Part shown: positions 5,671 to 12,388 of the stretch, in pieces
Layout: every line of letters starts with the position of its first letter
Position numbering within the stretch: position 1 is the stretch's first letter
Assembly (NCBI GenBank): GCA_049287505.1
Contig: JBAQFY010000229.1
Coordinates: 1 to 17,040, forward strand
Length of the DNA stretch: 17,040 nucleotides
Direction: 5' to 3'
Source: NIOZ-UU13 sp049287505
Lineage (GTDB): Bacteria > Planctomycetota > Phycisphaerae > Sedimentisphaerales > Anaerobacaceae
Made by a program: the position numbers and the translations under genes
Notes under the pieces: model-generated
Seen by the model: only the letters and a program-made list of their open reading frames with translations
Told to the model about the DNA's origin: nothing
The model's database searches: none

Positions 5671-6897
5671 CTAATCAGCCCTGCGTCCAGGACCCCTTGG
5701 CCGCGGCTCTACGGCTTCCGGCTCCGGTAAGTTCCAGCCACGTCTGCCCATACCCCTGCGCTGCATTATTGGCGGCATCGGCTTTGCTACATCTTCAGGC
5801 GGCGCCGGCCCTTCTATATCTTCACCTTCGGGCGACCCAGGCGGAAATGGCTCCATAACTTGAGGTTGCTGCATACCCATACCTCGTCCGCCCATTCCTC
5901 TGCCCCTGAAACCTTGACCCCATCTTCCCATACCCCTGCGCTGCATTGGCGGCATCGGCTTTACTACATCTTCAGGCGGTGTCGGCCTTTCTATATTTTC
6001 ATCTTCAGCCGACTCAGGCGGTAATGGCCTCACATCTGGTTGCGGCATATCCGGGCCTGGCCTGCCCATTATACCTCTGCCCTGGAAGCCTTGACCGCCT
6101 CTGTCCATCATGCCTCTGTCTTGTAAACCTGGACCCCATCCGCCCATACCTCTGCTTTGGAAGCCCCAGCCGCCCCTGTCCATCAGGCCTGTGTCTTGTA
6201 AACCTTGACCCCATCCACCCATATCTCTTCTCTGAAAGCCTGGACCCCATCCGCCCATACCTCTGCCTTGGAAGCCTTGGCCCCATCCGCCCATACCTCT
6301 GAGTTGGAAGTCTCTGCCATTTCCATCTATACCTCTGGGTGGGATATCCGCGCCAAGCCATCTCTTTGCTATACCAGTTCTACCCCCAAAGCCTTGCCCG
6401 CGCAGGCCAAAAGCATCTCCTGCGTTCTGCCGTTCTTGCCTGAGCTGGTGCATCCTTCTTATCAATTGTCCCATCTTTTGTCTGTCGTTTTCGCGATAGG
6501 CATCTGTAAGCTCGTTGAGCCATTTTCCAAACACCTGTCGCATAGGTAGATTTTGCCCCGGACGAGGCTGCTGTTGCCTGCGCCCCGCTCTGCCTTGGTC
6601 TGCACCTTGCTTATCAGCTTCTTGCGGACGTTTCCTTTGTTCAGCCTCCTGCCGATGCTCTATTCGCATATCCATAGGACGGTCGGCTTGCACCTCGCTG
6701 TCCGCTTGTGGTCTGCGGAATTGCTCCGCTCTCCGTAAGGAGTCCTTCGGACTGCCTCTTTGCCTTTGTCGGCCTTCCTGCATCTGCCTTTGTCTTGGTT
6801 CTGTGTTTGGCTCCTCTTGTTCCTGCGCGATAAGATTTTCAGCTCCTATCAGCACAACTGCTGTTATAATGCTCAATGTAATGATCTTCTTTAACAT
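5671..6897 (-). CDS. Secreted Gly/Arg/Met/Pro-rich repeat protein, function unknown
   Basis: The 408-residue product has a clear signal peptide (MLKKIITLSIITAVVLIGA, probable cleavage after AENLIAQ). Residues 26-115 are Gln/Arg/Glu-rich and likely disordered. Residues 120-160 form the only helix-like part (VFGKWLNELTDAYRENDRQK). From about residue 198 come six or so 12-13-residue repeats of the type RGMGGWGQGFQ. Then a 35-residue acidic/Pro block ending KPMPPMQRRGMGR occurs twice. The protein is strongly basic. Residues 50-58 are encoded by a palindromic element (6724-6751). The ATG at 6895-6897 has AGGGG 6 nt upstream. The signal peptide and the short leader resemble those of the methyltransferase-like gene at 11654-12370. 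I know no function for such a protein; binding to polyanions or to the cell surface is conceivable. Confidence 0.75.
   Translation of the reverse strand: MLKKIITLSIITAVVLIGAENLIAQEQEEPNTEPRQRQMQEGRQRQRGSPKDSLRRAEQFRRPQADSEVQADRPMDMRIEHRQEAEQRKRPQEADKQGADQGRAGRRQQQPRPGQNLPMRQVFGKWLNELTDAYRENDRQKMGQLIRRMHQLRQERQNAGDAFGLRGQGFGGRTGIAKRWLGADIPPRGIDGNGRDFQLRGMGGWGQGFQGRGMGGWGPGFQRRDMGGWGQGLQDTGLMDRGGWGFQSRGMGGWGPGLQDRGMMDRGGQGFQGRGIMGRPGPDMPQPDVRPLPPESAEDENIERPTPPEDVVKPMPPMQRRGMGRWGQGFRGRGMGGRGMGMQQPQVMEPFPPGSPEGEDIEGPAPPEDVAKPMPPIMQRRGMGRRGWNLPEPEAVEPRPRGPGRRAD
5748..6029. repeat. Two copies of a ~103-bp coding repeat
   Basis: Positions 5748-5852 and 5928-6029 are near-identical at the start (both run TACCCCTGCGCTGCATT, then GGCGGCATCGGCTTT) and diverge slowly. 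They encode the duplicated block ending KPMPP(I)MQRRGMGR of the secreted repeat protein. This is an internal duplication that has kept the reading frame. Confidence 0.8.
6060..6305. repeat. Degenerate ~36-39 bp tandem coding repeats
   Basis: About six units of the type CCATCCGCCCATACCTCTG plus a variable half run through this part of the secreted repeat protein gene. They are read on the minus strand as RGMGGWGxGFQ. Unit length varies by whole codons (12-13), so the array has evolved under coding constraint. Confidence 0.75.
6724..6751. repeat. Short palindromic element A, copy 1 (within the repeat-protein gene)
   Basis: Core 6730-6748 is identical to 7361-7379 (19 bp); over 28 bp three positions differ. 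TCCGTAAGGA and TCCTTCGGA are complementary apart from one bulged T. It is read as PKDSLRRAE here and as EGLLTENAE in the other host gene, that is, in another frame. Confidence 0.8.
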
Positions 6898-6915
6898 TTT
6901 TTGCCCCTTTTCGAG

Positions 6916-7077
6916 TTATAGCCTCTTTTTGCCCCGCCGCATCGCATTTTGATGCTTAGAGACAAAATTAAGAACTGAATTTGTTACATTTTTGACAAAC
7001 ATCCGCAGGGCGGCAATATTTTCGGTTACTATCAGCAAAATCGCCGCTTTAATATCTGAAGTAACTTTTTTCGGCAT
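6916..7077 (-). CDS. Possible small basic protein, 53 residues
   Basis: MPKKVTSDIKAAILLIVTEN begins a frame with GGAAGG 8 nt upstream of its ATG and ends in MRRGKKRL 18 bp before the repeat-protein gene. The middle is amphipathic (AAILLIVTENIAALRMFV). I do not recognise it. The end of the frame overlaps the leader sequence shared with the gene at 12370, and the ATG lies inside a palindrome, so it may be fortuitous. Confidence 0.2.
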   Translation of the reverse strand: MPKKVTSDIKAAILLIVTENIAALRMFVKNVTNSVLNFVSKHQNAMRRGKKRL

Positions 7078-7156
7078 TTTTGCCGCCTTCCCAATCCCCA
7101 TTTTCACGGGGACAAGTTTGCCCCCTGTTCCTATATTTTCCAGGCCTGGTTCTCAC

Positions 7157-7192
7157 CCCGTTAGAGGCCCGAAAGGAAAAGGCTCTAACGGG
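7157..7192. repeat. Hairpin with 10-bp perfect arms
   Basis: CCCGTTAGAG (7157-7166) and CTCTAACGGG (7183-7192) are perfectly complementary around a 16-nt loop that contains a further CC/GG pairing. No T-tract follows on either strand. It is more like a dispersed palindromic repeat than a terminator. Confidence 0.55.
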
Positions 7193-7262
7193 ACTCACAT
7201 ATAAAGACGGATGCAGAGCAAGCATTATTGCTATTTTTGAGAAAATTTCGTAGGAATGTGGG

Positions 7263-7287
7263 AAAAAGCCCGTTTTTTGAGCTTTTT
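7263..7287. terminator. Terminator-like A/T-rich hairpin downstream of the LamG gene
   Basis: AAAAAGC (7263-7269) pairs with GCTTTTT (7281-7287) about 40 bp beyond the stop of the minus-strand gene at 7329. In both directions the 3' arm itself supplies a run of T. The stem is weak, so this is a tentative call. Confidence 0.4.
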
Positions 7288-7328
7288 ATTGAATTTTATG
7301 TTGTTAAAGAGATTGTGGGTGTTCACAA

Positions 7329-8957
7329 CTAACGCACCATCTCCTCGATGTCCTCTGCGTTCTCCGTAAGGAGTCCTTCAGACAGCGCCCGGTTGTAAAT
7401 ACGAACATCGTCAATTAGGCCGAAGAAGAAACTCGCTGCATCAAGAGTTTTTCCTGCGCCAATGTATAAACCACCGTCCGAAGCTTTCAGCGGAGCCTGG
7501 GCCTTGGTATCCCTAACAACTTCTGTACCATCAACATATAAGTACCTTTGAGAGCCGTCCCAGACAAAGCCGATATGGTGCCACTGGCCATCTGTAATTA
7601 CGGATTCCGAGACCAGTGGTTGTGGAACAGTCCGCCCGGCGGGAGGAGGCACTAATCCTGTCATAAGTTTGCCCTGCGATGCTTCCGAGCCGAGCCATAT
7701 TTCGCCGATACCATTGCCGTCTGTCTGAGATATAATCACTTGCCCGGCAGTGCCGCCTTTAATCCAGGCAAAGGCGCTGAACGCCCCATCAGCCGGGTTC
7801 AGGACAAAATTTGTGCTGATATAATCATCAATTCCGTCGAGCTGGAGCGCCCCGTTTACCTTGCCACCGGCAGGCTGCCAGAGCGGCTCACCATTGCAGA
7901 TGCCATCATTGTCACCTGCGCTATCTTGGGCAACGTTGCCTTCCGTCTCGTCCAGCTTCCAATGTGCGAGCAGGGGAGAGTATTTTGGCCAATTGTCGGA
8001 GCTGATAGTCTCGCCGACCGTCATAATCTTTACAGCGCACGCAGCCAGTTCGGCGAATGTCTGAGCATCGCTTAGAGTACCTACACTTTGACCCCAGTGA
8101 TACGGTATGGCCAATTTTGGTTTGATATACTGTGTCGCCTCTGCTGCCTCGGCCCCATCCATTGTGTACGTACCGCCCGCGGGCAGTATCGCCACGTCGA
8201 TATCTCCGAGTGATTTCATCTCCTCTATCAGGTCTGTATCGCCGGCGACATAAATCCGTTTCGAGCCGAGCTCTATTATAAACCCGACCCAGTTCATTGA
8301 TTTGGGATGATTCGGCTTGTTGGTATTATACGCAGGCACCGCGATTATATTAACATTGTCGAATTCAATTGTCTGGCCGGGCGCGATTGCCTGCCCACTG
8401 CCGTACTGCTGGATAACATCAGGCGGCCCGATGAATTGCGTCTGAGGATTGGAAACCTTTGCAATATCCGAAGGCGAGTAATGGTCGCTGTGACTGTGAG
8501 TAACGCACACCAGTGTAGCATCATGGAGCGACTCGGTCAATCTTTGCGGGTCCACGTATATCACGAAATCTTCCGTCCAGACCTTCACAGTCGAATGGCC
8601 GAGCCATTGTATATAAACGACTTCTTCAGACAAGACTTCGCCCCAGTGGCTCATAAAAAGTTCCAGGTCCTTCATGTCCACTATGCCGTCACCAAAAGGC
8701 GGCGGAGCGATATCAACTAAAGGCTCATCTTGTCCCCAGTGTTCAATAAGTATCACCAGGTCCTCGATGTCCACCTTTCCATCGTCGTTAAAGTCAACAA
8801 TCTGAGGAGATGATTCTTGTTGTAGGACATAACCATTTGCCCCAGTGATGGTATCTAAGACAGACGTTGTGTTTGCATCTCCAACACCGGAAACCGGAAT
8901 ATTGACAGCAAATCCAAGTAACAACAAGTAGATTTTGGAGTTCACAAGGAATTCCAT
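7329..8957 (-). CDS. Secreted dockerin-like / metallo-beta-lactamase-fold / LamG protein
   Basis: The 542-residue product starts at 8957 (MEFLVNSKIYLLLLGFAV, a signal peptide), with GAGAGGAAG upstream; an upstream in-frame GTG at 9020 lacks a spaced ribosome-binding site. Residues 54-75 (DFNDDGKVDIEDLVILIEHW) and 86-106 (FGDGIVDMKDLELFMSHWG) are EF-hand/dockerin-like repeats typical of Planctomycetota. Residues 113-318 are an UlaG-type metallo-beta-lactamase domain: WLGHSTVKV, THSHSDH (His154, His156, Asp158, His159), AGDTD (Asp240) and PYHWG (His287) supply the metal ligands. Residues 328-524 are a LamG/concanavalin-like domain (LAHWKLDET, LQLDGIDDYI, DGQWHHIGFVWDG, GLIDDVRIYNRAL). The C-terminus is interrupted by a palindromic element encoding residues 528-535. 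It is probably an extracytoplasmic hydrolase held on glycans or surfaces; the substrate is unknown. Confidence 0.88.
   Translation of the reverse strand: MEFLVNSKIYLLLLGFAVNIPVSGVGDANTTSVLDTITGANGYVLQQESSPQIVDFNDDGKVDIEDLVILIEHWGQDEPLVDIAPPPFGDGIVDMKDLELFMSHWGEVLSEEVVYIQWLGHSTVKVWTEDFVIYVDPQRLTESLHDATLVCVTHSHSDHYSPSDIAKVSNPQTQFIGPPDVIQQYGSGQAIAPGQTIEFDNVNIIAVPAYNTNKPNHPKSMNWVGFIIELGSKRIYVAGDTDLIEEMKSLGDIDVAILPAGGTYTMDGAEAAEATQYIKPKLAIPYHWGQSVGTLSDAQTFAELAACAVKIMTVGETISSDNWPKYSPLLAHWKLDETEGNVAQDSAGDNDGICNGEPLWQPAGGKVNGALQLDGIDDYISTNFVLNPADGAFSAFAWIKGGTAGQVIISQTDGNGIGEIWLGSEASQGKLMTGLVPPPAGRTVPQPLVSESVITDGQWHHIGFVWDGSQRYLYVDGTEVVRDTKAQAPLKASDGGLYIGAGKTLDAASFFFGLIDDVRIYNRALSEGLLTENAEDIEEMVR
7355..7382. 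repeat. Short palindromic element A, copy 2 (within the LamG gene)
   Basis: Core 7361-7379 matches 6730-6748 exactly. On the coding strand the sequence around it reads TCTGAAGGACTCC...GCAGAGGACATC. Conceptual removal of 24 nt leaves TCTGAGGACATC, read as SEDI, which restores the usual end of a LamG domain (RALSEDIEEM). GAAGGAC and GAGGAC at the edges look like a short target duplication. Confidence 0.8.
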
Positions 8958-8980
8958 TTTTATTTCTTCCTCTCCGCCCA

Positions 8981-9082
8981 TCAGGGCAAAAAAAGAGCCG
9001 GCGCAGAAAACGAGGGACACCTTCCGGTTGATTTAAATCGGCCTGTGAAGAACCTTCTAAATATAAGGCCTTTGTACTGCAT
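8981..9082 (-). CDS. Upstream leader ORF, 33 residues
   Basis: ATG at 9080-9082 is preceded by AGAGGAGG at 4 nt spacing and lies about 40 nt into the transcript from the promoter at 9129-9159. The peptide MQYKGLIFRRFFTGRFKSTG... is basic and ends at TGA 8981, 23 bp before the LamG gene start, so its translation could be coupled to that gene. It lies in a different frame (-1) from the LamG gene, and the run CTTTTTTTG (8989-8997 on the minus strand) includes T TTT TTG, a shift-prone sequence that would join the two frames. The peptide matches nothing I know. Confidence 0.4.
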   Translation of the reverse strand: MQYKGLIFRRFFTGRFKSTGRCPSFSAPALFLP

Positions 9083-9128
9083 GTTACCTCCTCTTTTCAC
9101 GCATTTGAAAGCAATGAAAGATAATAAG

Positions 9129-9159
9129 ATTATAACATATCTTTACGCCTTGCTGTCAA
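9129..9159 (-). promoter_or_regulatory. Strong sigma-70 promoter, extended -10, for the LamG gene and its leader ORF
   Basis: On the minus strand TTGACA (9154-9159) and TGTTATAAT (TATAAT at 9129-9134) are both perfect consensus boxes, with the TGn extension. The 19-bp spacer is 2 bp longer than ideal. It gives a leader of about 165 nt before the LamG gene start. Confidence 0.65.
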
Positions 9160-9308
9160 GAAAAAATTGTACAGAAAATCCCCAGCAGAAAAATAAGAAC
9201 TGGATTCTTCAAAAAGCCCGACAACTATCGAATATAGGCTTGAGAATCGGATTTCTGTACACCACTTCGTCCAGATATCTGCAAGGATAAGGCTCGGATT
9301 TTATAGTG

Positions 9309-10649
9309 TTACTTCCCCTGTGCCGAACCGCGTACGTCGGTCAGCCAATAGACAACCATCCCGGCTGCAAGAACACTAAGCAGGACGATTATGCTGACGC
9401 GTCTGGTTGCCAGGGCGTATGTAACACAGCTATAAATCAAAAACGCACAAACCGCAGAAAAAATCAGCGTTGTTACCGGATACCCTGTCACTTTATAGGG
9501 ACGTTCCACGTTCGGCTCCTTGAAGCGCAGCACGATAACAGCCAGACTCGTACCCAGGTAGAAGGCATAGACCGCCGCTGCGGTGTACAAAATCGTATCT
9601 ATAAAAGTACCGAACACCATAATCAGACTCAAAGCAATAATACCTTGTACCAGGAGCGCCCAAACCGGAGTTCCCGTTCGCTCGTGCCATCTGCCGAGGA
9701 CTCTGAAGGTTCTGTGCTCGGCGCCCATGGCGTAAGAAATGCGCGCGCCCGTAAATATCAAGCCGTTGACCGCCCCCAGGGCTGAGATACATACCAAAGC
9801 GCTGATTAGCCGGCCGCCAATCCTGGGAAAGGTCGTTGCGATAGCATCACTGGCCACTGCTTCGGATGTAGCCAGACCCGTATAGCCGAGGGTATAAAGA
9901 AAGGCGCTGTTGACCAGCAGATACAACAAAATAACAGCACCCGTACCGAACACCAGCGCCCGGACGATATTATGACGGGGATTCTTTACCTCCGCGGCCA
10001 CGTAAGCCATCTCATTCCAGCCACCATAAGTGAAAAGAACGAAGATAAGTACCAGACTCACAGGAAGTGGATTAAAAGTCGCTTCGGTCGCACCACGCTG
10101 AGGGGCAAATACCGCCACGCCCACAATAGCCAGCAGTCCCAATGCCTTAACGACGGTCAACAGATTCTGTGTCCATTTGCCTTCTTTGACTCCTAAGATA
10201 TTGATAAAGGTCAAAATAATTGTAGCCACCGCCGCGAAGAGCCGCTGGCTGTACGCCGGGTGGCCTGCTAAGGGGTCCCAAATGGCCCGCATATAAGTTG
10301 CGAACGCAAAGGCCATCACCGCGATGTCACCGGGCCGGACGACCGTAAGCTGTTCCCAGCCAAACAAAAAGCCGGCCCACTTGCCATAAGCCCGGCTCAG
10401 ATAAACGTAGTCACCCCCTTCCCTGGGATATGCCGTTGCCAGCTCGGCATAACAAAGCGCCCCGCACAGTGACAGCAGCCCCCCCACAACCCAAAGCAAT
10501 AGCACGCCCCACCATGAACCGGCGCCCTTAGCGATGTCCGGCGCCATCTGGTAAATTCCGGCGCCGATGATAATGCCGACAATAATGCAGGTTGAATCGA
10601 AAAGCGACAGTTCTTTCCGGGGGGCTATCTGCATAACAGGTCTCGCCAA
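9309..10649 (-). CDS. APC-superfamily amino-acid permease
   Basis: This 446-residue inner-membrane protein has about 12 hydrophobic helices. The first carries the unwound substrate-site motif GIIIGAGIYQ typical of APC transporters. The loop PREGGDYVYLSRAYGKWAGF after TM2 and the ending ERPYKVTGYP are typical of the LAT/SteT-like branch. The start is a TTG at 10647-10649: GGAGG lies 8 nt upstream, whereas the ATG five codons later has no site of its own. It is the last gene of a probable three-gene operon, 43 bp after the isomerase-like gene. The substrate cannot be told; in this family amino acids exchanged or imported with protons are usual. Confidence 0.9.
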   Translation of the reverse strand: MARPVMQIAPRKELSLFDSTCIIVGIIIGAGIYQMAPDIAKGAGSWWGVLLLWVVGGLLSLCGALCYAELATAYPREGGDYVYLSRAYGKWAGFLFGWEQLTVVRPGDIAVMAFAFATYMRAIWDPLAGHPAYSQRLFAAVATIILTFINILGVKEGKWTQNLLTVVKALGLLAIVGVAVFAPQRGATEATFNPLPVSLVLIFVLFTYGGWNEMAYVAAEVKNPRHNIVRALVFGTGAVILLYLLVNSAFLYTLGYTGLATSEAVASDAIATTFPRIGGRLISALVCISALGAVNGLIFTGARISYAMGAEHRTFRVLGRWHERTGTPVWALLVQGIIALSLIMVFGTFIDTILYTAAAVYAFYLGTSLAVIVLRFKEPNVERPYKVTGYPVTTLIFSAVCAFLIYSCVTYALATRRVSIIVLLSVLAAGMVVYWLTDVRGSAQGK

Positions 10650-10692
10650 ATCCGGCGCCTCCGTTTCACTACTATTTATCTGTGCTTTCTAC

Positions 10693-11616
10693 TCATACGT
10701 TTAGTGAATTTGCCAGCAGCCCATCCCAGATCTGACGCTGTTCAATCAGTGCCTGGACGCGGTCCGGTACCTTATCGCTAACTTCCAGAAGCTGCCAGCC
10801 GCTCCAGCCCATTTTTACCAGCAGGTCCATTTGAAGCTGATACGGAAACTCCGTGTCTTTGAGATTATGCAGATGCAGCGTATCACCCAGCAAATCCTTG
10901 ACCAGGTTGAAATTGTGCTTGAACCCGTTGCCATCGGTATCCCTCTTATCAGAGTTGAGTTTCACCCGGACGGAAGACTGGACAACGTGGTCCATAATTG
11001 CCCTGATTGTCGGCAAGTCGCCCGCATTGCCGTGTGCCTCAAGGCGAACCTGCTGTCCATAATCGGCGGCGAACGCACCCACGATGTTCAGTGCGCTGCC
11101 GATTTGCTCGATAGTTTTCTCTCGCGGGACGCCCTCGTGAAAGCTGTTCGGGAACACTCTCACACCGCTGCTGCCTATATCATTGCTTAGCTTGACGTAG
11201 GCCTTGGTATTTTCAATCGCCGATTCGAGCTTCTCAGCCTCCGGCGAATCATATCGCTCACTGGTCGCAAGACCCACCAGTATAACAGGGCTGTCCTCAA
11301 AACGTTTCTTTACTTCGCGGCGCTGTTGTGCGTTAAGTTCAAGCTCAACACCGTGAGCATAGGAAAGACTGGTTCGCAGCTCGAGACCAAAGACTTGGGC
11401 TTTGCAGCAGTTGGCGATAAGAGTGGGTATATCCCAGTCTTCACCCCACTGGTAAGTGGTCAATCCAAATCGCGTTCTTGCACTGCGTTTTGCTGCGTCT
11501 TTCGTCTGGAGGGAATTGCATGACGTCAACATCGTGGTCGCAAGGACACCCATGGTAACACGGACACCCTGCGCCAGAAAATTACGGCGTGAGACTTCTT
11601 TTCGATTATAAGGCAT
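10693..11616 (-). CDS. Tat-exported lipoprotein, sugar-phosphate isomerase/epimerase (xylose isomerase-like TIM barrel)
   Basis: The 307-residue product starts with a twin-arginine signal (SRRNFLAQG at residues 9-17) and a lipobox LTSC with Cys33, so it should be folded in the cytoplasm and exported as a lipoprotein. From residue 49 (RFGLTTYQWG) it follows the AP endonuclease 2/xylose isomerase-like barrel: FGLELRTS, GVRVFPNSF, VRLEAHGN (Glu193, His195), VRVKLNSDKRD, LHLHNLKD and WQLLEVS (Glu278) fit the metal and substrate strands. The ribosome-binding site is poor (AGGA 15 nt away), so translation may depend on the preceding gene, whose stop is 37 bp upstream. Such proteins in Planctomycetota are usually linked to sugar catabolism; the substrate is unknown. 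Confidence 0.85.
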   Translation of the reverse strand: MPYNRKEVSRRNFLAQGVRVTMGVLATTMLTSCNSLQTKDAAKRSARTRFGLTTYQWGEDWDIPTLIANCCKAQVFGLELRTSLSYAHGVELELNAQQRREVKKRFEDSPVILVGLATSERYDSPEAEKLESAIENTKAYVKLSNDIGSSGVRVFPNSFHEGVPREKTIEQIGSALNIVGAFAADYGQQVRLEAHGNAGDLPTIRAIMDHVVQSSVRVKLNSDKRDTDGNGFKHNFNLVKDLLGDTLHLHNLKDTEFPYQLQMDLLVKMGWSGWQLLEVSDKVPDRVQALIEQRQIWDGLLANSLNV

Positions 11617-11653
11617 AATTTACAGAACTCGTCCTATATTAACAGCGTTTCAA

Positions 11654-12370
11654 TTATTTGCTCTGGCGTTTCTTAAGCGTAACACCAAGGCCTTGACCCT
11701 GTCCCTGATAAACTGTCTCCAGGTTGGGGTTGGTAGTAATGGCGTCGATGAAGTCCTGCCCTGTGCTTTCAACATTGTGGGCGAGGATTAGTCCGCCCGG
11801 ACGCACTAACGGCAGCAGTTTATTCAAGTAATCGGTATAACCTTCTTTATCCGCGTCGATGAACAGGATATCGATAGGCTCTTTGAGCTTCGTAACGGTC
11901 TCATGGGCATCCCCCATAACGAGTGTAACGAGATTATCAACGCCGGCCCGCTTGAAGTTCTCACGGGCAAGTGCGGCTCTGCCCTCGTCGATATCGTGAG
12001 TAGTAAGCTTGCCGCCTGTGGTCCGCAGGGCAAGACAAAACCATATACCTGAGTAACCGTTGGATGTACCTATCTCGACAACATGCTTTGCACCGGTCGC
12101 TTCTGTGAACAATCGCAGCAGTCTGCCGTCTTCCTGCGGAACATTCATCATCCCTCTGCTTTGGTTCAGTCTCATATCCTCGAGTACGCTCAAAATCTTC
12201 TTCTCTTCCTCGTTAGCCGGTACAGGCGGCTGCTGAGAAGCAGCCGAGAAGTCCCTGCCCCGCCTGCCGCCGAAATCTCTGCCCCGCGTTCCTGGCTGGG
12301 CTGTTAGGCTCTCAACTATGGCTAATATTAAAACTGCCGTCAGAATGACCAGCATAATCTTCTTCAACAT
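11654..12370 (-). CDS. O-methyltransferase family 3-like protein with a signal peptide
   Basis: The 238-residue product has the class I SAM-methyltransferase core of the catechol/caffeoyl-CoA O-methyltransferase type. VVEIGTSNGYSGIW (residues 97-110) is the SAM loop, DIDEG (126-130) holds the acidic ribose-binding residue, GDAHE follows, IDADKEGY (171-178) holds the metal-binding Asp region, and AHNV (197-200) is the late metal/loop segment. Oddly, it begins with a signal peptide (MLKKIMLVILTAVLILAIV, cleavage likely after LTAQ) and an Arg/Gly-rich linker (RGRDFGGRRGRDF). SAM is cytoplasmic, so an exported copy is puzzling. Upstream, AAAGGATTAGGAA precedes the ATG, and TATAAT lies at 12389-12394 on the minus strand. 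It is the first gene of the probable operon with the isomerase-like and permease genes. Confidence 0.85.
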   Translation of the reverse strand: MLKKIMLVILTAVLILAIVESLTAQPGTRGRDFGGRRGRDFSAASQQPPVPANEEEKKILSVLEDMRLNQSRGMMNVPQEDGRLLRLFTEATGAKHVVEIGTSNGYSGIWFCLALRTTGGKLTTHDIDEGRAALARENFKRAGVDNLVTLVMGDAHETVTKLKEPIDILFIDADKEGYTDYLNKLLPLVRPGGLILAHNVESTGQDFIDAITTNPNLETVYQGQGQGLGVTLKKRQSK

Positions 12371-12388
12371 TTCCTAATCCTTTCAAGA

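Larger units (their letters stand above)
6898..7328. other. Intergenic region with several palindromes
   Basis: These 431 bp lie between two minus-strand genes. They hold the upstream sequence of the repeat-protein gene (CTATAA at 6916-6921 read on the minus strand), the palindrome CGGCATTTTTGCCG (7072-7085), the imperfect palindrome GGGGACAAGTTTGCCCC (7108-7124), a 10-bp-arm hairpin (7157-7192) and a terminator-like A/T hairpin (7263-7287). One small minus-strand frame is listed separately. I see no tRNA or other recognisable RNA gene. Confidence 0.5.

Noticed and set aside
6060..6305. Repeats resembling a CRISPR array
   Set aside because: The units are 36-39 bp without unique spacers, vary by whole codons, and lie in frame in a secreted-protein gene.
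5946..6738. Several + strand ORFs opposite the secreted repeat protein
   Set aside because: They are shadows created by the repetitive, high-GC coding strand. They have Ser/Leu/Pro/Cys-rich repetitive translations and no ribosome-binding sites.
8307..8720. 137-codon + strand ORF
   Set aside because: It is antisense to the metallo-beta-lactamase domain with intact HxHxDH and other metal ligands.
9018..9020. Upstream GTG as the start of the LamG gene
   Set aside because: The only Shine-Dalgarno-like bases touch the GTG directly, and the extra residues would spoil the signal peptide. The ATG at 8957 has a spaced site and a normal signal sequence.
9306..9785. 159-codon + strand ORF
   Set aside because: It is antisense to the APC permease, whose membrane-helix pattern and conserved motifs leave no doubt about the coding strand.
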